Shown one piece after another: positions 36,290 through 43,662 of a stretch of DNA of 64,000 nt (positions within the stretch are counted from its first letter, which is position 1; every line of letters begins with the position of its first letter). The DNA lies in contig NZ_JBCDNA010000001.1 of NCBI RefSeq assembly GCF_038433205.1, positions 1,054,001 through 1,118,000 of the forward strand. The letters are read 5' to 3'. A program made the position numbers and the translations under genes. The stretch comes from Lutimonas vermicola (GTDB taxonomy: Bacteria; Bacteroidota; Bacteroidia; Flavobacteriales; Flavobacteriaceae). A model generated the notes under the pieces. It did not search any database, had not been told where the DNA came from, and saw only the letters and a list, made by a program, of their open reading frames with translations.

Positions 36290-37045
36290 TTATTTCCTGC
36301 CCTTTGGGCTCCGCCTTTCCTTATTCTTGACAAAAATAAGTTTATGCTTGCTTTTAGGGGTTTCCCTTTGCTCTATTTCGAATTGACCTGTAGATTTAAT
36401 CAAAGGTGTCAATTTTTCAAATCCATAATTCCTGGAATCAAAATTTGGTTGCTTTTTTTGCAACAAACTGCCCACGTCCCCAAGAAATGCCCAACCCTCT
36501 TCATCGGATAAATCAGAAATAGTCGTAGAAATTAACTTAATTACTTTTGTGGTTATTTTATCGATGCTTTCTTTAGGTTTATCCTTTTGATCAGTACCTT
36601 CTTTTTTCTCCGATTCCTTCCTGATGATTTCGACGTAGATGAATTTGTCACAAGCTACAATAAAAGGAGTTGGTGTCTTTTTTTCACCAATTCCTATGAC
36701 CTGCATCCCTGCCTCTCTCAAGCGGGTAGCGAGCCTTGTAAAATCACTGTCACTCGATACCAAACAAAAACCATTTACCTTTTCAGAATAGAGAATGTCC
36801 ATCGCATCGATGATCATGGCCGAATCGGTCGCATTTTTACCTGTTGTGTAGGCGTATTGCTGAATTGGTGTAATGGCATTTTGAAGCAATAGATTCTTCC
36901 ATTTAGACAAATGAGGTTTCGTCCAATCTCCATAAATCCTTTTAATCGTTGGGTTTCCATACTTGGCGATTTCCTCCATCATCTCCTTTACATGAGCAGA
37001 AGGAATGTTGTCTCCGTCTATTAGGACGGCTATGTTTAAATTCAT
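36290..37045 (-). CDS. NYN-domain ribonuclease-like protein with C-terminal OST-HTH/LOTUS-like domain
   Basis: A 251-residue cytoplasmic protein. The NYN (PIN-like) nuclease domain occupies about 1-140: VLIDGDNIPS with Asp10 and Asp12, KNATDSAMIIDAMDILYS, and LVSSDSDFTRLATRLREAG provide the acidic cluster. A charged linker (~145-165, KESEKKEGTDQKDKPKES) leads to an OST-HTH/LOTUS-like domain (~170-250, DEEGWAFLGDVGSLLQKK, NYGFEKLTPLIKSTGQFEIE), usually RNA-binding. LabA-type RNase activity is likely. Single gene, 37 bases before marC. Confidence 0.87.
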   Translation of the reverse strand: MNLNIAVLIDGDNIPSAHVKEMMEEIAKYGNPTIKRIYGDWTKPHLSKWKNLLLQNAITPIQQYAYTTGKNATDSAMIIDAMDILYSEKVNGFCLVSSDSDFTRLATRLREAGMQVIGIGEKKTPTPFIVACDKFIYVEIIRKESEKKEGTDQKDKPKESIDKITTKVIKLISTTISDLSDEEGWAFLGDVGSLLQKKQPNFDSRNYGFEKLTPLIKSTGQFEIEQRETPKSKHKLIFVKNKERRSPKGRK

Positions 37046-37241
37046 TTAGTCAGTTTTAAAATATACGCATTAAACAAGCGCATTCAGCCAGTTTAATTAC
37101 AATTGAATACTATCTCATCGATGCTTTTCAGGGCACTAAATTAGCTATATTTTTTTGCTAAATATTAAATTTTTAACTTAAATAAATATTCAGTCATAAG
37201 TATGTAGCCATATACCATCAAGATGGTTGGATTATCCAAAG

Positions 37242-37451
37242 CTATTCTTTTTTTACTTCACAAGTGCTAATTCCAAATGGAGTATAAAGTGGGCAAAAAC
37301 CAACGACACTGGTTAATAGAAAAACGCCCGCCAGCACCAAAAGCACGATACCCAAAGTACCCGTTAAAATATTTGCATAGTATAACACTCCAATAGCTAC
37401 TGCTACAACCACCCTGATAATTCTATCAGTATTTCCCATGTTTTTTTTCAT
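37242..37451 (-). CDS. DUF2892 small membrane protein
   Basis: A 69-residue protein with two helices. NTDRIIRVVVAVAIGVLYY followed by VVGFCPLYTPFGISTCE matches DUF2892, found alone or fused to rhodanese domains (YgaP). The two Cys residues in the FCPLYTPFGISTC tail are conserved in the family. Function unknown; some members are linked to sulfur or redox handling. Confidence 0.85.
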   Translation of the reverse strand: MKKNMGNTDRIIRVVVAVAIGVLYYANILTGTLGIVLLVLAGVFLLTSVVGFCPLYTPFGISTCEVKKE

Positions 37452-37567
37452 GACTTTAAATTTTATAGTTAATATTAAATGTTTGACACCTATCTATACT
37501 TTTTAAATGTGACTTTTCTCTTTGAAAAGATCAAGAAGCCCAGGCCAAAAAAGTGTATCCACATATA

Positions 37568-38194
37568 CTAATACAATCTATAGATCTCTGTGATTTCGCT
37601 AAGGATTTTTTCAAAATCAATTTTTAAATCGATTAACCTCCCTGAATGAATATCAAAAACCCAACCATGGACCTTAATATTTCTATCTCTATAGGCGTAC
37701 TGAACTTCAGCTGTTTTAATCACATTAATACATTGCTCCTGCACATTCAATTCAACCAGTCTTTTATATTTTTCCTCTTCATTGTCAATGGCATTCAATT
37801 CAATTCTGTGAATTCGATAAACATCCCTGATATTCCTGAGCCAGGGGTTTAAAATTCCCAGATCCTGAGATTGCATAGCAGCCTTTACTCCTCCGCAATA
37901 ATAATGTCCGCAAACCACAATATGATTTACTTTAAGGTAAACAACTGCATAATCAATTACAGACATGGAACTCAAATCAGTATTTGGAACCATATTGGCA
38001 ATATTTCTATGGATAAATGCATCGCCGGGATCCAATCCCATTAACTCTTCCGCGCTAACCCTGCTATCAGAACAACCAATATAAAGCACCTCAGGATTTT
38101 GTCCCTTAGAAAGATTTTTAAAATAATCAGGATCCAGATTCAGTTTGTCTTTAACCCAAGCCTTGTTACTTTCAAATATTTTTTGAATCTGCAT
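37568..38194 (-). CDS. Beta-class carbonic anhydrase
   Basis: A 208-residue cytoplasmic enzyme interconverting CO2 and bicarbonate. The zinc ligands and catalytic dyad are visible: Cys41-x-Asp43-x-Arg45 in CSDSRV, and His97 and Cys100 in CGHYYCGG. The substrate-channel segment DAFIHRNIANMV is also present. The region upstream contains a repeated 15-base motif. Length is normal for the family. Confidence 0.93.
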   Translation of the reverse strand: MQIQKIFESNKAWVKDKLNLDPDYFKNLSKGQNPEVLYIGCSDSRVSAEELMGLDPGDAFIHRNIANMVPNTDLSSMSVIDYAVVYLKVNHIVVCGHYYCGGVKAAMQSQDLGILNPWLRNIRDVYRIHRIELNAIDNEEEKYKRLVELNVQEQCINVIKTAEVQYAYRDRNIKVHGWVFDIHSGRLIDLKIDFEKILSEITEIYRLY

Positions 38195-38286
38195 ATTGTT
38201 TCGTTTTGATTTTGGCTTTCAACCTGAAAGTTACCCTTAGAAAATTACTCTGATGCTACTTTATATTGTTTCGTTTTGCTTTCAAT
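38194..38286. repeat. Direct repeat upstream of carbonic anhydrase
   Basis: TATTGTTTCGTTTTG occurs at 38194-38208 and again at 38264-38278. A shorter shared tail (GCTTTCAA) follows each, directly in the second copy (38278-38286) and seven bases later in the first. The first copy touches the carbonic anhydrase start codon. It may be a regulatory repeat or a short duplication. Confidence 0.75.
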
Positions 38287-38358
38287 AAGTTAAATTTAGC
38301 AAAACAAATTCAAATTGTTATCAGGATGTCGTATTTAAAAACGGTATTGGCATGGACC

Positions 38359-39015
38359 CTAGAAGTTAATAAAGGCGATCATATTCAATTGATCCCGGTT
38401 TGTGTCAGGTAAAAACTGATTCATATAACCCAGTTCCACTCGCAGCGATTTTGAAAATTTATATCCGAGCCCACCGTAGAGCCGATCCCTGTCAAAAATA
38501 GTATTCTCAGAATTCAGGAAAATCTCGTTATACAATGAAAGGTAGAGCGTTTTATCTATAATTTCCTTATTGCTCAAAGCGATATTCAATGAAAGAAAAT
38601 ATCTGAAACGCAGCTTAAAATCATCTTCAACAAACCGTTGTTCAAATCGGTATCGATGTTGCAGGTAAACTCTTTTAAACTGCTGCTTTGTAATGAATTG
38701 CTGGTAAATCCTGTGTTCATTGACGTCGTATTTTTCGTCTGTCCCGTCAATATAATTCTGACTCAGGATATATCCGTAACCCAACAATATATTATTATTG
38801 TTTTCAGATAAATTATAACCAACTCCGGTTCTTAACAGCAATTGCTCAAGATCTCCAATAAAGTTATAATTTCTGTATTGTACTTCACTGTGCCAATTCC
38901 ATTTTGAATCAATTTTCATGTTTCCAAAATACATCCACCAATTTCCCAATTCACTCTCTTGTGCGGTCCCAAAAAGCGGAACTGAAAACATAAGTATTAC
39001 GATCAATTTTTTCAT
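38359..39015 (-). CDS. DUF2490 outer-membrane protein
   Basis: A 218-residue protein when started at the ATG at 39015, which opens a signal peptide (MKKLIVILMFSVPLFGTAQ). The mature part is rich in alternating aromatic/polar strands (GNWWMYFGNMKIDSKWNWHSEVQYR, YGGLGYKFSKSLRVELGYMNQFLP) and ends with Phe, as in beta-barrel outer-membrane proteins of the DUF2490 family. The role is unknown. The stop lies 164 bases from the carbonic anhydrase start. Confidence 0.82.
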   Translation of the reverse strand: MKKLIVILMFSVPLFGTAQESELGNWWMYFGNMKIDSKWNWHSEVQYRNYNFIGDLEQLLLRTGVGYNLSENNNNILLGYGYILSQNYIDGTDEKYDVNEHRIYQQFITKQQFKRVYLQHRYRFEQRFVEDDFKLRFRYFLSLNIALSNKEIIDKTLYLSLYNEIFLNSENTIFDRDRLYGGLGYKFSKSLRVELGYMNQFLPDTNRDQLNMIAFINF

Positions 39016-39177
39016 TTGACAAATATAACCATTACCCTTTAAAGTTGAATCTAATAATAAGATCACCTTAAAAAAATTAAGTTAGACCTGTTATTTCAAA
39101 TATTTTTTATTCGATAGGTAATATAAACTCATGCCATTCATCATAAGAATCTATTGTTAAAGCCTGATTCAGAACTC

Positions 39178-40380
39178 TTATTTCGAAAATGTTTTAATGG
39201 CAGCCCTCCAGGCATGCACTATTTCATTAAAATCCCTTAAAAGCAAACTTTCATTCACGGCCAACCTTAGAAGACCATTTTCAGAAGGTCTTAACAAGAT
39301 ATCATGTTCTTTATACAAAATTGTACTGAGTTCTTTTGAGTTGATATGTGAGGCTAATGAAAGGTCATAAATATTTGTTCCATTATTTAAAGCGCTGATT
39401 TTCAAACCTTCTATTTTATTGAGCTCGGTTACTAATTTTCCGGCGGTATCCACCACTTGTTTCAAACGCAATTCAATCCCTTCCAGAAAATGCAGGGCCA
39501 TAGAAGTATTGGTCCAGCTTTGAAATACGGTTCCCCCGAAAATCTTGATCTGATGTGCAAGCTGATCAATAATTGCTGTCTCGCCGCAAAGAATTGCTCC
39601 TCCGGTCGTATTTAAGTATTTGTATAAAGATATATAAACAGTATCAAAACAGGAGGCATATTCCTTTAGGGATATACCGGTATAAGCCATTGCCAAATGA
39701 ATACGAGCACCGTCTAAATGCATTTTGATCCCATTCTTTTTGCAATAAGCCGATATCTCTTTGATTGTTTCTATGGGCACAGCCATTCCATTAGCACGAC
39801 GAACAGGGTTTTCAATGACTACAGCGCCTAATCCACTTCGAAAGACCTCATTTTGCTTCATATAGTCAATCGAACTTTTCAAATCTTTAAGCTCAAAATA
39901 AGGTTGATCATGACCAACCGGAACAAGTCTTTTGCCGTGTACACTTTGTGCTGCGTCGGCCTCATCCCTGAATACATGTGAATTTTCAGGCACAATGACC
40001 TTTGTGTTTTTTCCACTTAGGAGCTTAATTGCTAATTGATTAGCCATGGTACCTGTAGGCAAATACATGGCCTTTTCCTTTCCTGTAAGTCTTGCGAATT
40101 CATCTTCGAGTAGCTGAGTTGATCCGCCTTTCCCATAAAAGTCCGGTTCAATTCTGTTGGCAAGGTCAATGTCTCTAAGTTTATCAATATATTGTCGGGG
40201 TGATAAATTCAGGCCATCGTATATAAAGTTGACAATCTCGTTTCCAATTGGGCTGCCTGTTTCATCTGACGACAATGTCATGGCATCTAATCCGGCTGTT
40301 GGAAGCAAAAACGGAACTGTAGTCAGGCCGCATTTTTTAAGAAATTCTCTTCTATTATTTTCTTCCAGTGTTTTTTTCAT
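39178..40380 (-). CDS. Threonine aldolase/beta-eliminating lyase-family PLP enzyme with Tat-like signal
   Basis: A 400-residue fold-type I PLP enzyme. FYGKGGSTQLLEDEFARLTGKEKAMYLPTGTMANQLA is the typical start, HLDGARIHLA (221-230) supplies the PLP-binding Asp, and the Schiff-base lysine is Lys254 in YISLYKYLNTTGG. The N-terminus NNRREFLKKCGLTTVPFLLP carries an RR-x-F-L-K pattern and hydrophobic stretch, a Tat export signal. Known threonine aldolases are cytoplasmic. The reaction (glycine/acetaldehyde from threonine, or another beta-elimination) is not certain. Confidence 0.83.
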   Translation of the reverse strand: MKKTLEENNRREFLKKCGLTTVPFLLPTAGLDAMTLSSDETGSPIGNEIVNFIYDGLNLSPRQYIDKLRDIDLANRIEPDFYGKGGSTQLLEDEFARLTGKEKAMYLPTGTMANQLAIKLLSGKNTKVIVPENSHVFRDEADAAQSVHGKRLVPVGHDQPYFELKDLKSSIDYMKQNEVFRSGLGAVVIENPVRRANGMAVPIETIKEISAYCKKNGIKMHLDGARIHLAMAYTGISLKEYASCFDTVYISLYKYLNTTGGAILCGETAIIDQLAHQIKIFGGTVFQSWTNTSMALHFLEGIELRLKQVVDTAGKLVTELNKIEGLKISALNNGTNIYDLSLASHINSKELSTILYKEHDILLRPSENGLLRLAVNESLLLRDFNEIVHAWRAAIKTFSK

Positions 40381-40516
40381 TCTGTAATTTAAAAATGTTG
40401 CGAAAAGAAAGTTCGTTTAAAACAGATAGATGTTTAACCTAAAAACCAATGTTATAGCTCTGCTTTACCATTATAATTCTGATTCCAGCCGTGTAAAAAA
40501 GGTATTTTTTTTCATT

Positions 40517-40768
40517 TTAATCAAGCCTGAAATTCTTTGCACCATATTTAATCAATGAAATCAGTGATACTATGGCCCAAATACCCTCCAACACTACAAA
40601 AGGCATATAATTCATGAGTATGGACGCATAACAGGCCATACCGGCTCCTATAAGGTTCAATAGCATAAAAGATATATCATCCTTGGAAATTTTTCCCAAT
40701 ACATTGAGCATATAGGCCAATAGTATTTGAAAAACCCCGATAAAACCTATCCAATCAATGTTGCTCAT
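40517..40768 (-). CDS. CBU_0592-like small membrane protein
   Basis: An 83-residue protein with three helices: IGFIGVFQILLAYMLNVLGKI, FMLLNLIGAGMACYASILM and VVLEGIWAIVSLISLIKY. This arrangement matches the CBU_0592-like domain. Function is unknown. It is a stand-alone gene. Confidence 0.75.
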   Translation of the reverse strand: MSNIDWIGFIGVFQILLAYMLNVLGKISKDDISFMLLNLIGAGMACYASILMNYMPFVVLEGIWAIVSLISLIKYGAKNFRLD

Positions 40769-40909
40769 TTCTGTTTAGTTCATTTTTTATACAAGCACTA
40801 TTTAAAAACTCTATATCTGTTTTTCCATCCCTCAGATTCTGCCCCAACACAGGTTTTAAATTTTGTCAATTTTGATTCCGGCTTTTATGATTGCAACATA
40901 AGTTGTCTT

Positions 40910-41299
40910 TTACTTACTTCTCAAAACTTCCAACCTTACTTTGGTAACCCCTTTGTCAATAAAATCAAGTTTGACGGCAGCTTCCTTTGAAAGATCAACG
41001 ATCCTGTCTTTTACAAAGGGACCACGGTCATTTACCCTTACTATTACTGATTTCTTATTCGCAAGATTGGTCACTTTTATTTTTGTGTCAAACGGAAGGG
41101 TGCGATGGGCAGCAGTCATTTTATTTCGCTTATAGACCTCGCCATTGGCAGTTGTTTTTCCTTCAAATGTATCATTATAAAAAGAGGCTAAACCCGTTTC
41201 GGCTGCCTGAGAGAATCCTTGATGGTATAAGAACATCATAAATGCAACACATAAAGATGTGCTCAAGGTCCTTCTATGAAAAGTGCTTGTTTGTATCAA
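40910..41299 (-). CDS. RlpA-like septal/rare lipoprotein A family protein (DPBB domain)
   Basis: A 129-residue exported protein. A signal anchor is followed by the double-psi beta-barrel: GLASFYNDTFEGKTTANGEVY, MTAAHRTLPFDTKIKV, VRVNDRGPFVKDRIVDLSKEAAVKL. RlpA is a peptidoglycan lytic transglycosylase acting on denuded glycan, with a catalytic Asp in NDRGPF. No SPOR domain and no lipobox are present, so this is a minimal version. Periplasmic. Confidence 0.88.
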   Translation of the reverse strand: MIQTSTFHRRTLSTSLCVAFMMFLYHQGFSQAAETGLASFYNDTFEGKTTANGEVYKRNKMTAAHRTLPFDTKIKVTNLANKKSVIVRVNDRGPFVKDRIVDLSKEAAVKLDFIDKGVTKVRLEVLRSK

Positions 41300-41384
41300 C
41301 TTCTCAAATGTATAAAAAATATTCTTTTCATGAGCCTAATGAATTGAAGAGGTTCAATGCCCCGCTGGTTCTGCCTTTTTTTAT

Positions 41385-42464
41385 TTAGGGTACTACAAAA
41401 CCCGGCCATTTTTTTAGGTATTCTATAAATTTCACGCCCAGTCCTTCACCAGACAGATAGTCTTGGGAAACAGGAAGCGAGACAGGGACAAAGTCAGCAT
41501 GATCGCGCACCTTTAAAGGGAAATCATGATGCAGGATAGCAGCCCTCCCAATAGAGACGAAATCAACCCCGGCATCAATCACGGAGTGAACGTCGGCTGC
41601 CGACCGAATGTTCCCGGCAACCGTCAAACGGACATCCTTCATCTCAAGCCCGGTAAAATGATTTAAAAGCGACCTCCCCTTATACTCTGGATCTTCGGGC
41701 TCCTTGAAAACGTCCCAGAGAGAAATATCGAGAAAATCTGTGAACCCCTGGTCAATCAATAATTTGCAAATCGTTATGATTTCTTCAAGACGCATACCGA
41801 ATCGTTCAGGCGAGAGCCGTACCCCGATAAGAAAATCAGATCCGCATGCTGATCGAATCCCTTTTATAATTTCAAAGAGCAAACGAGAACGGTTCTCCAG
41901 GGACCCTCCATACGCATCCTTGCGTTTATTATGTGTTGAACTTAAAAACTGGCAGAGTATATAGCCATGTGCCCCGTGGATCTCCACTCCGTTATAGCCG
42001 CATAACTGAGCTCGTTTAGCCGAGGCAATAAAATCATCTCGGAGTTGATAAACTTCATCCAGCGTTAAAGCACGTGAATTAGACTTCTTATGATCTGAAG
42101 GCCCAACCGGATCACCCTCCACCAAGTCTCTTGGAGACCTTATTCCGGCATGGTGTAGCTGTATCACAGCAAGACTTCCTTCATTTTGAATAGCCTTGGC
42201 TAATCTGCTGTGGCCCTCAATATGGGTATCACTGTATATGCCAAGTTGCCCTGGAAATCCTTTTCCATTGGCCTGAACATGACTCGCACAGGTCATTGTA
42301 AGTCCGAAGCCCCCCTCTGCACGCATTGTTAACCAATGGAATTCCTCCTCAGACAAGGTACCATCCTCATGACTTTGGGTATTGGTCATCGGTGCAAGCA
42401 TAAATCGGTTTTTCATGACTTCTCCACAACGAAAACCCACTTTGTCAAATAAATCCTTTTTCAT
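41385..42464 (-). CDS. NADH:flavin oxidoreductase (Old Yellow Enzyme family)
   Basis: A 359-residue cytoplasmic FMN enzyme. ENRFMLAPMTN-like NRFMLAPMTN binds flavin at the N-terminus, YNGVEIHGAHGYILCQFLSS is the central substrate site, and KDAYGGSLENRSRLLFEII is the diagnostic OYE motif. VDFVSIGRAAILHHDFP closes the barrel. It reduces alpha,beta-unsaturated carbonyls or related compounds; the natural substrate is unknown. Complete. Confidence 0.9.
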   Translation of the reverse strand: MKKDLFDKVGFRCGEVMKNRFMLAPMTNTQSHEDGTLSEEEFHWLTMRAEGGFGLTMTCASHVQANGKGFPGQLGIYSDTHIEGHSRLAKAIQNEGSLAVIQLHHAGIRSPRDLVEGDPVGPSDHKKSNSRALTLDEVYQLRDDFIASAKRAQLCGYNGVEIHGAHGYILCQFLSSTHNKRKDAYGGSLENRSRLLFEIIKGIRSACGSDFLIGVRLSPERFGMRLEEIITICKLLIDQGFTDFLDISLWDVFKEPEDPEYKGRSLLNHFTGLEMKDVRLTVAGNIRSAADVHSVIDAGVDFVSIGRAAILHHDFPLKVRDHADFVPVSLPVSQDYLSGEGLGVKFIEYLKKWPGFVVP

Positions 42465-42541
42465 AAATAATCAATTTAAATTCTTTGAATGTCTATCCGT
42501 TCAACTTCGTTGTAGTCCCATTTCTTGTTTTATCTATTTAC

Positions 42542-42952
42542 TCATAAAGTTACAGATTGTAATCTTTCTTCAATCATGGTTATGATTCTTTTATTAGCAT
42601 CTGTAGCTATTGTTTGATATACACTGTATTCTTCCAAAGTAAAATGACCCAGGACCAAGGCCCTGATTTCAGTTTTAAACAAGTTGTCCTTCTTAAAAGC
42701 TTTTGATATGACCTCATGCTTTTCCAATTCACTCAACCCGGAGAAATCAATCTTTCTTTTTTTGAGGTAATTTTCGAAAAATGCAACCAATAATTCATGC
42801 TGAAGCTTAATGATGGGCCGCAGGGTGAGATTTTGAAATCTCTCGGCCGGGCTTTTGTTTTCGATCGTACCAATTTTCCTGATCACCGGTCTTATGCTTG
42901 TTTTGTCTTTAATCATTTTAGTCATTTTAGTCATCATGCGCTGCATGATCAA
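42542..42952 (-). CDS. Conserved Bacteroidetes protein of unknown function (often misnamed glyoxalase)
   Basis: A 136-residue cytoplasmic protein. I recall a family from Bacteroidetes with the pattern ERFQNLTLRPIIKLQHELL, a middle FSGLSELEKHEVISKAF helix and a closing LGHFTLEEYSVYQT; database entries call it glyoxalase without a visible VOC fold. No catalytic motif is visible. Starts at 42952, 42946, 42937 or 42916 are all possible because the N-terminus contains repeated Met-Thr-Lys units. Its start is next to the upstream GNAT stop, so the pair is co-translated. Confidence 0.65.
   Translation of the reverse strand: MIMQRMMTKMTKMIKDKTSIRPVIRKIGTIENKSPAERFQNLTLRPIIKLQHELLVAFFENYLKKRKIDFSGLSELEKHEVISKAFKKDNLFKTEIRALVLGHFTLEEYSVYQTIATDANKRIITMIEERLQSVTL
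42911..42932. repeat. 9-base tandem repeat within coding DNA
   Basis: TCATTTTAG is repeated twice, followed by TCAT, and encodes Met-Thr-Lys units near the start of the downstream gene. Slippage would add or remove three residues without changing the frame, and would change which Met codons are available. Confidence 0.7.
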
Positions 42953-43437
42953 TCTTTATCAAGTTCTTTTAGCATCCATATGTTACAACCAGTGTGCCCT
43001 GATTCTCCCATAGGGTTCTTAAGCATATAAAACCCTTGTTTTTCATAGATGCTTACAGCCTTTGAAAACTCAGGCATGCTTTCGATATAGATGTTTGAAT
43101 ATCCGAATTCCCTGGCGGAATCAATACTTTTTTCCATTAAAATTTTTCCAAGGCCTTTTCCTCTTGATTCTTTTGGAAGGTAGAACTTAACCAATTCCGC
43201 AACATCCTCAGGAAGTCCCTTTGTGGGGTAAATTCCACAACAACCGAGCATATTTTTGTTTTCTTCGGCAACCCATAAAACAGCCTTTTTAATTTGAAAT
43301 AATTCATACAGCTCATCAGTTGTTGGATCTGAGTAAACCGTACCGGCTATTGGGGCATTAAATTCCTCAAACACAGCTCTTATCATGCGCGCCAAAGCCG
43401 GATTATCTTCTTTTTGCACTTGCCTTATCGTCATCAT
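42949..43437 (-). CDS. GNAT-family N-acetyltransferase
   Basis: A 162-residue GNAT. LPKESRGKGLGKILMEKSI is the acetyl-CoA loop and SKAVSIYEKQGFYML the following motif. Its stop lies next to the start of the 42542-42952 gene. Substrate is unknown. This is the third stand-alone GNAT in the window, and the three are not close copies. Confidence 0.85.
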   Translation of the reverse strand: MMTIRQVQKEDNPALARMIRAVFEEFNAPIAGTVYSDPTTDELYELFQIKKAVLWVAEENKNMLGCCGIYPTKGLPEDVAELVKFYLPKESRGKGLGKILMEKSIDSAREFGYSNIYIESMPEFSKAVSIYEKQGFYMLKNPMGESGHTGCNIWMLKELDKD

Positions 43438-43662
43438 TTTTATTTTTTGCAGCTCATGTTTAAAATCGTTTCGGTTAAGTTCAACATCAAAATTATATTT
43501 TTAAAACAGTTTGTACAGCGTATCATGGATTTTCCGGAACTGAATTTCCATGTTTTTCTGCTTTTTATTTCCCTGTAAAGTTCTGGATCTGACAATTTGC
43601 CCACAATTCCAAAATCAAATACATTCGCCATAAAGCAACTTGACCGATTCAAGTTTATAGGT

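Noticed and set aside
43440..43652. 70-codon minus-strand frame ending three bases before a GNAT gene
   Set aside because: No recognisable motif, unusual composition with no signal or fold pattern, and no start context. Its position could be meaningful, but the sequence gives no support.
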